A stretch of 64,000 bases of DNA from Anaeramoeba flamelloides (lineage: Eukaryota > Metamonada > Anaeramoebidae), in contig JANTQA010000076.1 in assembly GCA_027625915.1 (NCBI GenBank), positions 2,853,501 to 2,917,500 on the forward strand. The letters are read 5' to 3'. Of this stretch, positions 36,301 to 47,039 are shown one piece after another; position 1 is the stretch's first letter, and every line of letters begins with the position of its first letter. The notes under the pieces were generated by a model, which saw only the letters and a list, made by a program, of their open reading frames with translations, was not told where the DNA came from and ran no database searches. The position numbers and the translations under genes are program-made.

Positions 36301-39300
36301 ATTTTTATGATTTCCCTAATTTTATTAATATTCGTCAAGACAATTAAATTTCCAAAATTTTGACATGTGTATAAAATAAATTGATTTATGTTATTAGCAT
36401 TATGGAATTATTATGTATTATTAAAGAAAATTTGAAGATTATTTGTTTTTTTATTTACTTTCAGCACAAATACAGAGTCAACTAAATTGTGTACAAAAAA
36501 TGATCAAAAAAGTGATTTTTTTGAAATGAATCACTTTTATTTGGAGAATAAGTTGCCTTGAATTTGGAATTTATGTTTCTGGATCTAATTTTAAAAAAAG
36601 CCTATCCAAAATTTTAAAATGTTTTAAATTTTACAAATTAAATTGCCCAGCAAGAACAAGACACTCAAGTACTATCTAAAATAAAGCCACCACGGGTGTC
36701 TTACAAATTAAAACATCAGTGAATTAGACTCTTTATCGTCTTGAAATCCAGAAGAACTATAAAATTTCCAACAATTTAGGAATTTGTAAATTCTACCTGA
36801 GTAAATTCTTATCGTAAGGCAGTGTCCTGAAAACCACAATCCAACCATGTTTCTTCTAATTGAAGTATTGTATAGTTTCCAATAAAAACCCCTGAAAAAA
36901 TGGACTTCAATTAGAAGAAACACGCTTTGGGTTGTGGTTTTTACTGCCATCTTCCAATTAAGTATCTGATCTGGCCAAATTACCTTTTCCTAAATTTTTG
37001 AAATTTTATAGTTCTTCTGGATTTCAAGACGATAAAGAGTCTAATTCACTGATGTTTTAATTTGTAAGACACCCGTGGTGGCTTTATTTTAGATAGTCCT
37101 TAACTGTTAAAGAGGTGAAAAGAGGAAGGCAATTTTCTTTTTTCTTTTTTTTTTCATTCACAGTTATCACTAAATAACGAAATCCAGAACACACCTTTCG
37201 ATTAATCATTGAAAAATTGTATTTCATCTCTGAGTACTTTTTAAGGAATTTGAGAGATTTCAAATTAATTTTTTTATTAAATTTCTTTACTGAAAATAAC
37301 AATAAACGTTTTTCTAAAAATCCTTTCAATATCACACTCTTTATCAATCAAATTCTTCTTTTTTCTCTTTATTTTTTTGATAAATTAAAGATTATTTTCA
37401 TAAATTTCAATAATGGAAATTGAAATTTGAATAAGAAAAAATTTCATTGATTTTTATTTTTTTTTGAACCTTACTTTTCTATTTTCTCAAATCGATTTAT
37501 GTCCATTTAAGTTCTTCTTTTCTTTGAATAAGTCACACTATTGGCAAGATAATATCAGCCAACTATCTTCAAGTTTTAAAATGAAAGCGAGCAATCTAAA
37601 AGATTACAACTGTTGTTTGATTATTTAATGGAAAAAAAATTTTTAACTTGATAAAGATTGAATTCTTTTTTCAGTTTTAAGTTGCAAAGTTGCAGCCGTT
37701 CATTTCGGCCTGTGAAACTATTTTCCATCCTTTAAGCAAACCAGAAATGTTCGAAACTTTTTAAAAATACTTTAAAAAAGCCCTTTTAACTTTTTTTTTA
37801 AACTTGCTTTAAAACTTCTTTAAAGCCTTCAAAAACTTTTAAGGTGGGTTTTAATGAGTTTCAAGCTGTTTAAAGCAAGTTTTTAAAAATTTAAAAAGTT
37901 TAAAGCAAATTTAAAGAAAATACAAAAAGTTTTAAAAAACTTCTAAAGGAGATCTAAATGTAAATTTTTTTGATCTTTTAAAATTGTTTAAAGGGTAATC
38001 ATTCACAAGCCGAAGGTAAAGGCGTAACATTCCTGCTTTTGAAGAAAAAAAGATTGAATCTATATTAACACTATATCAGAAGTTTTGATATTAAAATGAA
38101 CAAACTGAAAGAAGGTTTTGATTTCATGAAATAAAGATGGGGACGTCAATGAAAAATAACGAATTGAAGCGAAAATTTTTTCCCACTTAATCGTCAAATA
38201 CAAGTAAATAAAAAAAAACCGATAAAGTTAAAGTTTTATCCCACTTATAATCCAAATACCTGTAAAGACGTTTTCCAAGCATTTTTTTATGCTGTTTTAT
38301 TGTCCATTTGTGTATTTTTTGAATTTGACGCCTTTTTGTTTCTTCTGGATAAATTAAAAGAAAATGAAATCCAAGAAAAAAAGAAAAAAAAAACAAATAG
38401 ATTCGAACAAGCTGAAGTAAAATTGAAATCTCTATTTTGTGCCCTCGTTCAAAAATTTGTTTTTCTTGATAAAAGTTTCAATACAAAAAAAAAAGAAAAA
38501 AAAAAAAGTTGAAAAATTAATAAAAAAGAAAAAAACAAAAAAATGTAAAAAAAAAAAAAAAAAAAAATAAAATCAAGAAATAATTACTTGGGAGAGGATC
38601 AGTAGTTCCGCCAGTTAATGGGTCGATTGTGATCGACTTGTCTTTAATTCTTTCAAAAACTAATCTTCCAAACATGTCTAAAACGTCTGAAACAAGAGCA
38701 AATTGAGAAGGATAGAAGGGCAGACAAGAGGTGTTTGCCAAGTCCTTTGCAGCACGCACAATTAAACGAAGAGAAATGACTCTTTTCCCTTTTTTCCAAT
38801 ATGTCTTGAGCTGGTTGGAAATTCGATTAATCCGTTTCAAATATTGCTCTTGTGACATTTCCAATTTCTTTTTGATTTCATTGGTTTGGTTGGTCATCGA
38901 GAGGGATTCGAGTCTACGCTTGGTTCTTTCCTCCTGAGACATCATTGACTCGTTTTCTCTGGAGCTAATCTGTGAGTCTCTGGTTTCGTCCTTAAACCCT
39001 TCCATGACCGTAATATGGCCGCTCATCGTGTATTTGGATAAAATTGATTTCTTTTTCACATCCCAAGAGATGAAGTTGCTTGTAAACTGCTCGTTAAGGT
39101 GCGAGCTTAATGAGTTTTGCTTTTCCTTTGTCTGGATCGACAAAGGATCAACACCGCTCGTTAAGGGATCTTTTTCAATGACAACAAAATCATCGTCTTC
39201 TTCTTCTTCTTTGACATCGGTTAAGCTTGTGCTACTTAACGGGTTATCAATGGACTCAAAACTTAGCCCGCCTTTGAATTTCTTCTTGCGCCTCGAGCTT

Positions 39301-39530
39301 TTTTTTTTTCTTTTACTTTTTGTCTTTGTCTTTGTCTTTTTGTTCGTTTCTTCTTCCTTTTTTTTTAGTTTTAAAAGCCTTTCTTTTTCTTCTTTATCTC
39401 TGCGTCGCATTATTTGATCATAATTTTTCATTAGCGGATGAAGTGTTGCTTTGCTGCGAATTAAGTTATGTGCAACTTTTTCTTCTTCATAGTCTCTTTC
39501 GAGTGGTGCCCAATTAACTGTTTTTGACAT
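30364..39530 (-). CDS. VPS35L: VPS35L, Retriever (Commander) subunit, three exons and one frame slip
   Basis: Exon 1 is 39530-38588, exon 2 is 36115-35348 and exon 3 is 31689-30364, about 1011 residues (human 963). Junction phases agree: CCCA|GTAATT to AATAG|ATGAC gives DPLPNDFTHD, and TTCG|GTAAGT joins TTATAG|ATGAAAG. Exon 1 has a disordered K/D-rich head, two DPL motifs and FYPSQFALVSDVLDMFGRL. Exon 2 has IRELIARIYIELAIL, MIRGLADPLVAAYCRTYLL and NEVWKVVSKF. Exon 3 has TGDPLIIH, RKTGAFARACLAYCFITIPS and LLVIVPGHPTYG. All occur in this order in human VPS35L. It is the scaffold of Retriever, which recycles cargo from endosomes with the CCC complex. In exon 2, GGG near 36059-36061 has one base too many (CYNW then LYKIL in the next frame), either an assembly error or a lesion. 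Confidence 0.93.
31690..35347 (-). other. 3658-base second intron of VPS35L
   Basis: The donor is GTAAGT and the acceptor TTATAG, in phase 0. It contains LINE copy 3 in the opposite orientation to the gene (32175-32474). The remaining sequence is AT-rich, with a locally repeated phrase (GATAAATAGTATTTT, GATAAACAGTGTTTT) at 34130-34180. No gene is seen in it. Confidence 0.85.
32175..32474 (+). mobile_element. 5'-truncated LINE copy 3 inside the VPS35L intron
   Basis: Only the last ~90 codons are left. The tail ILSLVNDKENYDSLLKF, then LEIRAVRGN, matches copy 1 (ILSLVSDNKICGSLTKF, LEIRAHRRK). It ends in a perfect small hairpin (32435-32452) and CTTCAAAATA(n). This frame is still open from 32206 to 32445, so the copy is fairly young. 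Short AATGGA on both sides may be the target duplication, which is weak. Confidence 0.85.
36671..37097. mobile_element. fold-back element with nested inverted repeats
   Basis: The outer arms 36671-36780 and 36989-37097 are inverted copies. The first ~98 bases are essentially identical, beginning ACTATCTAAAATAAAGCC and including CACCACGGGTGTCTTAC. Inside lies a second inverted pair, 36831-36866 and 36904-36940 (TTTCTTCTAATTGAAGT and its mirror, with AAACCACAA ends). The whole could fold into one long interrupted hairpin. There is no coding frame and it lies in VPS35L intron 1. Confidence 0.88.
37690..38030. mobile_element. ~340-bp inverted-repeat element with CTTTAAA motifs
   Basis: The end GCCGTTCATTTCGGCCTGTG is mirrored by CACAAGCCGAAGGTAAAGGC near 38005-38025, with about 16 of 22 bases paired. 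The interior is built from CTTTAAA/TTTAAAG words and is itself partly self-complementary. It is diverged and probably old. Confidence 0.55.
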
Positions 39531-42159
39531 TGGAATACAAAAAAAAAAAAAATGATTTTTTATTTTTTTTCTTATTTTGTTGTTTTCTAGATTTAGAAAG
39601 ACTAAAACGACAACAACCTGAAACAAATTATGAACCAATTCTCTGTACTTTAATATTAAGAGAATTTAAATGAAATTTATGTTCCTTCGGAGTTATGATA
39701 GATTTGAGGTTTTTTTAAGGTGGTTTGTACTTTTTTCTAATTTTAGGTATTTCAGTTCATGCAAAATATAAAGTTAAAATTATTTCTTTGGTTATTTATA
39801 TTAGTGTTTTAATAAAATGGGGGGTGTGATATTTCCTAATAAATATATTTCCAAACAAATCAATAAATGGAAATGATAAAAAAATAATAACAAATATTTA
39901 AAAGCTATAAATCAATAGAGTTTCCATAAAATCATTTTTTAGTGGTTTTTGAAAAAATCTTTAGTTTTTTGTTTTTTATTAAGTTATAAAAACAATAAAA
40001 ATTTGTGACTAGAAAACAAAAAGAATTTTTCGAAATGAAGGTATTGTTGATTGGGTGGGCCAGAGAAAAAATAATTTCTTCATAACTAAACAATATTCTT
40101 TAATTATACATTTGTCTTTTGTTTGTGTTAATTAGTACTTTCTCGCTTTAGCTTTTTCTCCCCACCAAATGGAAAAATCTTCTAAAAAATATCCTAGAAC
40201 GTAATTAAAAACAGCAGTCTTCAGAGTAAAAATGGAGGTATTTCAATCTGAAACCACTGCTTTTTTTTCTTCTTATTCTAAAACTGATACAGAATTCAGT
40301 ATCAAATAATCTATCAAATTTCATTCAAATTTTGAAGGTTAACTCTTTGATTTTGTAAGGAAAATTCGAATTATGTAATATATTCATTGAAAATTTTTCG
40401 GAAATATATCCTTTGCTGAGAAAATTGTTTGATTTTTTTATAAAAAATTTTATATTTGATTTTTGATTATCAGAATTCCTTTTTTATTAATAGAAGAATT
40501 TAAAAGAATGAATATCAATTTTTATAATTTTTTTTAATATTTTTACTAGAGAAAAATAGCTGTGTTTATTGGTTCGATTTTGAAACAATTTTTTTGTAAT
40601 GATCTGACTTTGGGATGGTCGAAGAAATCTGCGAGATGGTCAGAAGTGATATAAGATGATATTGGTGTGGGGGGGTCAAAAAAAAACGAAGATGTATACC
40701 GTCTTCGAACGAGAAAAATATTATTATTTTGAGTCTGCAAAATAATTCAAAATTGGAAATTTTAACTTGAGTATTTATGAATAATGAAATAATATTAGTT
40801 GCTATGTATTTTCACAGCTCAGAATTTAACACAGTATTATAAAATACTAAAAAAGAAGAAACAAAAAACTGATTGGTTTTTTATGTATTGGAATTTTTAA
40901 CAACCATTTTTTCAAAGGGTCTTGTGCCCAAAGTGTAATTAATGAAACAATAAAAATTATTTTTTAAAGCTAACAAAAAAAAGTTGGTTGAAATTACTCA
41001 GAGACAAAATTCATCATCCAATTTTTCAATAATCAATGTTACTTATTTTATTCCAGAATTCTTTTGAAATATCTGAAGGTGATCAAACTTATTATCCTAC
41101 ATAAGCTAATATTTACACTAAATTATTTCCAATATTCCTTTTGTATTCACTGTGTAAGAAAAAAAAATTTTTTTTTTTTTTAATTTGACTTTTTTCTTTT
41201 TTTAATCTTTATAAATTCATTAAAAAATATTTTCTTTTTTCTTCAAAAAAAAATGGTAAAATAGTTTTATTTTTGAATACAAGATTTTTTTTAAAAATGA
41301 AACAATGGGAAAAAAGGATATTTGGATTCTGTAAATTTATTTTAATAAATTTGGGATCTTCCCTTTTCTAACCTTTCAGTGAAACTGGCTTTTTTTTATT
41401 GACTTTTAATGAACAAAAATTCTGGTTTTTTGTACCTAAATAATTGTTCAAATTAATTAAAGTCGAAAAAAAAACGAAGGTAAAAATTATGAAGAAACAA
41501 ATCTCACAAAAAAAAATATATTAAAATTTTATAAAAAGAACTTTATAATAACGTTAATAAAGGAGATTTTATTTATATATATATTTTTTTTTTGTTTTTA
41601 TTAGATAGATTTAAAAAAAAAATAAGATTTAAATATTTGTAAAGTTAACTTAGTAATTCAATATTAAAAAATATTTCAACCGAAAATAAAGTACTATGTT
41701 CGATTATATTAGAAGATAAAACTCTTTGAAATCTGTATTTATCAACAATTATTTCCAAATGATTCCACAAATAAAAAATTTTAAAAACAAATACTTATCA
41801 GATTTGTCAGTTGCCCATATACCAGTGCCTTTGGTAATTTGTATCATAAGTTTTACATGAAAAAAGAAGCAAAGCTTTTAAATTGGAAATATTAGTTTAC
41901 TTGTCATTATGGGTTATTTTACCGAAAGTATTATCTCATTCCATTTTTCGTATAAATTTATAACCGAAAAAAACAAACTAATTTTACTGTTTTGTGGCAA
42001 TATTCAAAAAATAAATCTGAAATTTACTGACAAAATATTTTATTATTTTCTTAAAAGGTCTTTCGGAAATTTTTAAAAGCTCTAAAATGTGTTTTTTTTA
42101 ACAAAAATTAACTTAAAAAAAACCCATCTAGTAATTTTAATACCAAATTCCAAATAAAA
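39531..42159. other. intergenic stretch upstream of VPS35L
   Basis: No gene is recognised. The part just above 39530 should contain the VPS35L promoter. A G-rich spot (a run of seven G at 40669-40675) stands out. The minus-strand open frame at 40546-40740 has no family resemblance. Confidence 0.4.
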
Positions 42160-42490
42160 AAACATCAAAAAATACAAAAATAAATTAAAAACCTGATTAC
42201 TACAATACCAAACTTAAAGTACTTTATAATCTATTTTCTGAAATATATTATTGTTTTAAAAACTTTGATCCATTTTTGTCATATTCTGAATAGTTCAAAA
42301 TCCAACTATTTCCAAATTATCATTTTTAAAAAATTATTTTTTAGTTGAAGAAGAAAGAAATCTTATCATATATTGATGAAATGTGCATATATATTTGTAA
42401 AATCAACCCATTAAGTTTTTAAAATTACTTGGTATAAAAAATCTACTTATTTTCAAAAAAAAAACTAAATTGTTTTAAACTGGGTAAAAA
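42160..42490 (+). repeat. dispersed repeat R4, second copy
   Basis: Pairs with 28470-28800: CCTGATTACTACAATACCAA, then TTTCTGAAAT and GGTATAAAAAATCTACTT. Confidence 0.5.
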
Positions 42491-42839
42491 ATACCATTTC
42501 TTTATTCAATCCAGATTTCTTTCATTTTTTTATTATTTATTAAAATATACAGGGAAAGATTAACCAAACCTACAAAATTCTCCAATAATGTCTTTTTAAA
42601 CCCCGTAAAAGTTAATATATAACATAAATAAATACTTTTTAATTTGATGGTTTTTAATCTGTAATTAATAAAGCAATCTTCATTGTTTTTTTGAGTTGGA
42701 AATAATAAGATCTGAAAATTTCCTAACCTTGCATAATAATACAAGGAATTCTCAAAATATAACCTAATTTCAGTTCTATCTTAAATATTTTAGGAGTTAT
42801 CTAATCTCTTTATTCTCGAAATTATCTAAAATTATTTTC

Positions 42840-44620
42840 TTAATTGCAATTTCAATGGCCCGTGTTACCCTTTTTGTTTGTGTTTTTCAAAATTATTGGT
42901 GTTGTTTTTGTAAATAACTATTTTTTTTGTTTTTATTTATTAACAGGTTTTCTTTTTTTCAATAGCTGTTGTTTTATTTTCGTAATTTGTTGTTTTTTAA
43001 AAAATAAAGTTCACTCTAATGATTTTTTCAAATCAAACAATATGTACAATAGATCATATGATCATAGTGTTTTTCTACAACCTTCAAGACCAATCTCCCT
43101 GATTAAGAGATCTAATTCTACTAAAATTAAACAAAAAAAAAACACCAAAATCCACACCCAAATCTTTCAATTGTGTGATAAAGACAAGAAAACAAAAAAA
43201 GGATAAAGGGGTTTCTTAAGGGTCGAATAATAAGGGTGAAATTTTTTTATCTGATTTGGAAAAAATATTTTTTTTAATTTTTATGACGACCAAAAACCAA
43301 TTAAAAACCAACCAACATATGATTTATGATCGATCTCCAAAAATCAACAATCGAAGACGAGGAAATTTATAGAAAAAAAGCGCCAAAGAGTGAAACTCAA
43401 TTTCGAATTAGAATCGTTAGAATCTACAATTTCGAAAAAAAGAATGTCAGTTTTGAAGAGCAGTTCTTTGGCACTTTTTGAGATCTCGCAAGATTTTTTT
43501 TTGATTTTCTTTTCATTTTTCAAAGAACTATTTTTTTTTCTAATGAATATTACATAATCCTTACTTTTTCAACTTTGGATATTTACCAAATAACCACAAA
43601 TCATATTAAATCGAATTAAGCAGATTGTGCACTTCAAGAAAGCAATATGTGTTAAAGTGAAGAAATTTAACCATTTGGAAATATAAAAGTGAAAAGATGA
43701 ATTTTTTTTATTAAATTTTGATTTTCTGAAATTGTGAGCACTTTTAAACTTATTTTATTTTTAATGAATTTTTTGACAAAAATGATCCAAGGAAATTTTT
43801 TTTTTTGTTATTTGTATTTTGTCAACCAAAAGAAGGCCTATTTCACAATACCCTTTTTGGTCTCAGGTCACCCATTGGGTATGGAGAAAATCCATATAAA
43901 TGCCTAGACCCTTAAAAACTTTTTTCGTGGTATCTCCACATACCAAAAAAAGAGATATCAATTTTTCAAAGTTTTTTCAAAATTAAAAAAAAATTCATTT
44001 CAATTTCCTTTTTCCTTTTTTCCTTTAACCAATCGTCTTCGAATTTTGTTTTGTAATTGGACAAATTTTTTTTATTAGGTTCTTTTTTTTGCCTATATTG
44101 GATGAGATAAGAATCCTCAGTGAAGCAATATTTCATTTCGTATAAAAAGTTAATTAGCCGATATATTTTTTCTGGTTCAAAGTCAACAAGAATATGCTTA
44201 ATTGACCAAATTATTTGATAATCATGTCTTTTTCAACGACCGTTCAGGATGGGAGCACACTAAATCTTATTTAAGATCAATTTTCATTGATTTTAACAAG
44301 ATCTTTCAATTTTTCATTCAATTTATGAAAAGAAAAAATATTTCTCGCATTCTTTGTAAAAAAAAAATTTCAATTATTACTTCGAGAATGACAATATTAT
44401 TAATATGGTATACTTACTTTTCAAAAATAAAGACACTATTGAAAACTTTTCATTTCAAGAATAGATAAATGAAGAAAACAATATCCAAAAAATTTTCTGA
44501 ACAACAATTAAAAACACAAAATTTGGAAAACAACAGTTAAAGTTGAAAAAAAATAATTATTGGAGTCAACGTGGGTTATGGAAACAACTGTAGAACAAAT
44601 AAAAAGTTTTATTTAAAAAA
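42840..44620 (+). repeat. dispersed repeat R2, first copy
   Basis: It matches 50940-52440 in direct orientation through many ordered blocks: GTAAATAACTATTTTTTTT, AATAGATCATAT.ATCA, AGTGTTTTTCTACAACCTTC, AGATATCAATTTTTCAAAG, AAGAATCCTCAGTGAAGCAA, TATTTCATTTCGTATAAAAA and AGATCAATTTTCAT. The centre (about 43200-43920) differs between copies. Both copies end several hundred bases upstream of a host gene start. Confidence 0.75.
43326..43481 (+). other. 51-codon coding-like open frame, unknown
   Basis: ATG to TGA with a composition unlike the surrounding A/T text: a charged start (STIEDEEIYRKKAPKSETQ), then a beta-strand-like stretch (FRIRIVRIYNFEKKNVSFEE). It could be a decayed or genuine first exon, with a possible GTCAGT donor inside. 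I do not recognise the family. Confidence 0.25.
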
Positions 44621-45214
44621 AAAAATAATACTTGGTATTTGTCAATACAAACTTTCAGAAATTATTAAAAGTGAGATTTCACGTCTTAAAAAAAAAGGTT
44701 TTGGTAACTTTTTTCGTTCTAATTTTAGGAAGCAAAAATCATACAAAAGTACCAAATCTTTTTACTGTTAATTCATTTGGAAAAAGGAACTATTTTTATA
44801 AGATAACTCATTTCCCTAAAGCTGATAAATGGTGTTTTATATCGGATTTAATTGAATACTTGTGTAAATAATTACTCTATTACCTTTGTTAAAAAAAGGA
44901 AAAATGAATTAAGAAAACAGAAAAGAAGAAAAAAATGGTTTTACTTTTTGGGTAAAGAGTTAGTTAACCAGGATTTTTTTTACCGGGTACAAACGAATTT
45001 TGTGAATTTAACAATTCTCTTTCGAAAGAGACACAAAACGAGAATTCAAAAGCAAAGAAATACATACAAAAAAATACCACCGAATAAAACAAAAAAATAA
45101 GGACAATACCCAAAGCCACAAAAGATATCTGAAAAACAACTTTTAAAAAAGTAACTTGATTAAACAAATAAAATAAATATCATTTTTTTCTCATTTTCTT
45201 TTTTTTGTAAAAAG

Positions 45215-46585
45215 ATGAACAACAAAACAAACAACTCTGTGCCAAAGTGTCAAATTTGTGAGAACAACAGACAAGAAAACTATTGTTCCAAATGTGAAAT
45301 AGGATATTGCAACGAATGCCAAGACAAGGTGCACACCAAAGAAGTCCAACCTTTCCATTTGAAATGGGTTGTCAAAGTCTTTTCAGATGAGCACAACATA
45401 TGCCCTACTCACAAAAAGCCCTTTCTGAAATTCTGTACAGAGCACAAAATGTTAGTTTGTGAAGAATGTGAAACCAATTACTGTTGGAAGCACATGAAGT
45501 GTATTTGCACATTGCAAGAGGGAAAAGAAGATTTAAAACAGGAAACAGAAAAAGTTAAATCACAATTAAAGCTGAATGTGCTCAAACTGAAAAAAAATCG
45601 CTGCGAGATCCAAAGGGAATCTGAAGAATTTGGTAAGGAGATTAAAACCACAGAAGAAGAGATCAAGAACAAATATGAGGAAATGATCAAAGAAATCGAG
45701 AAAGCAAAAAGAACTCAATTAAGCCAATTGAAGAAAATCAAAATGATCACGAGCAAATTATTGGAAAAAAAAATGAGCCAAAACGAAGACAAACTAAAGG
45801 AACAAAAAGAAATGAAATCGGACTTGCAAAGCATCGATCTTTTGCCTCATAACGAGCAATTTTTGAGACAACAAATTTCCATTTCTCTAACTGTCTTTGA
45901 TAAATTCAAACGAAATAGTGAAGAAGAGAAGGAGAAGGTGAAGGGCAATGAGAAGGAGAAGGTAATTCAAAACAGTAACCAATTCAATCTGGACAATGAT
46001 GAAAATGAGCAAATCTCCCCCAACGAGGCCGATCGGAATGTTATTATAAGCAATGACTCCTTTGATCCACAGTGGAAAGATAAATTTATCAAGCTGTCGT
46101 CGGACAATTTATCAGCAACCAAATCTGGGAAATATTTTAGAGGGAAAGGCGGAATAGTCTGCGGGAAAAATGTTTACTCGAAAGGGCTTTATGAAATTAA
46201 AATCAAAATCAATAACTACCCAATGAATGAATCAAATTGGATCAAAATCGGTGTTATAAATTATTCAACAAGGAACCCCTTGCCCTGGAAAAAGCCAGAT
46301 TTCCAAGGGCTATATTACTTTGGTACATATTACACAGAGGGCACCAAAGATTTATCAAGTTACAAGCTCAGAATCTGCCCAAAACTCGAAAGGATACCAT
46401 ACGGCAAGCCCTTTAAGAACGGCGACACATTCCATATCTATTTAGATATGGACAAAAGAACCATTTCCTTTGGAATCAACGATGAAAACTTTGGTGTTGC
46501 GTGGACCGATTTGCCCGAAAAGGTAATATTTTGGTCTTTTATCAAAAGTCAACAATACCAGGATAATCAAATATCATTTATTTAA
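45215..46585 (+). CDS. double B-box, coiled-coil, SPRY-like (TRIM-type) protein
   Basis: A 456-residue intronless protein. B-box 1 ligands are C12, C15, C24, C27, C32, C35, H40 and H48. B-box 2 ligands are C63, H66, C74, H77, C82, C85, C90 and H93. A long coiled coil covers about residues 100-235 (repeated E/K/L heptads). A Glu/Asn-rich linker leads to a SPRY/B30.2-like beta domain at about 290-456 (GLYEIKIKI, WIKIGVIN, DTFHIYLDMDKRTISFGIN, WSFIKS). There is no N-terminal RING, so ligase activity is not predicted. TRIM-type proteins of this layout usually act as scaffolds that bind a partner through SPRY. Codon use is richer in G/C than nearby DNA, as for the other host genes. A 600-base spacer separates it from repeat R2. 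Confidence 0.88.
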   Translation: MNNKTNNSVPKCQICENNRQENYCSKCEIGYCNECQDKVHTKEVQPFHLKWVVKVFSDEHNICPTHKKPFLKFCTEHKMLVCEECETNYCWKHMKCICTLQEGKEDLKQETEKVKSQLKLNVLKLKKNRCEIQRESEEFGKEIKTTEEEIKNKYEEMIKEIEKAKRTQLSQLKKIKMITSKLLEKKMSQNEDKLKEQKEMKSDLQSIDLLPHNEQFLRQQISISLTVFDKFKRNSEEEKEKVKGNEKEKVIQNSNQFNLDNDENEQISPNEADRNVIISNDSFDPQWKDKFIKLSSDNLSATKSGKYFRGKGGIVCGKNVYSKGLYEIKIKINNYPMNESNWIKIGVINYSTRNPLPWKKPDFQGLYYFGTYYTEGTKDLSSYKLRICPKLERIPYGKPFKNGDTFHIYLDMDKRTISFGINDENFGVAWTDLPEKVIFWSFIKSQQYQDNQISFI

Positions 46586-47039
46586 TTCTTTTAAAACAGC
46601 TTGTTTCCACTTACAATTGAAAATTTGGATTTTTATTTTTTTTTATTTTTGATTTATTATATGTTTTTTATTTATCTTTCACATCATTTTCTTTCTATTT
46701 CTATTTCTATTTCCATTTTCATTTCCATTTTCATTTCCATTTTCATTTCCATTTCTATTTCTGTTTCTATTTCTTGTCAATGCATTGGAGAAAATATTCA
46801 TAATAGCCTTTTTGTCTATTAATACTATACAGAAAGAAGTGAATATTAGAAATCCAATTCAATGGTTTTTTTTTATTATTTTTTCTTAAAAAGAAAGTTT
46901 AAAAACAAATAATTTTTGATCTGGTTTTTCTAAACTAAAATTCCAAAATTTTTGTCCTACATCGTTAAAACCGTTGGAAAAATAAACAATACCACAGTTT
47001 TGTTCAGCTTGGAAATAATTTTAATTTTTGAAACAAATA
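46586..47039. other. 3' flank of the B-box protein gene
   Basis: No gene is seen. A TTTC/ATTTCC hexamer-like microsatellite lies at 46687-46775 (TTTCTATTTCTATTTCC-type units) and gives a phenylalanine/serine/isoleucine-rich spurious open frame. Confidence 0.55.

Larger units (their letters stand above)
36116..38587 (-). other. 2472-base first intron of VPS35L
   Basis: The donor is GTAATT and the acceptor AAATAG, in phase 1. It contains a fold-back element (36671-37097) and another inverted-repeat element (about 37690-38030). Small open frames in it read as translated repeat and A/T runs. Confidence 0.85.

Noticed and set aside
8920-39530. a functional cluster of endosomal genes (VPS41 and VPS35L)
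   Set aside because: They are on opposite strands, 16 kb apart, with unrelated genes between; eukaryotic gene order gives no support for a unit.
42844-43206. 120-codon open frame with hydrophobic F/V/C-rich start
   Set aside because: It begins at TTG, its first half is translated T-rich repeat R2, and the matching part of the other R2 copy is not open.
44571-44871. two overlapping small open frames after repeat R2
   Set aside because: They overlap in different frames, neither has a recognisable motif, and composition is that of intergenic DNA.
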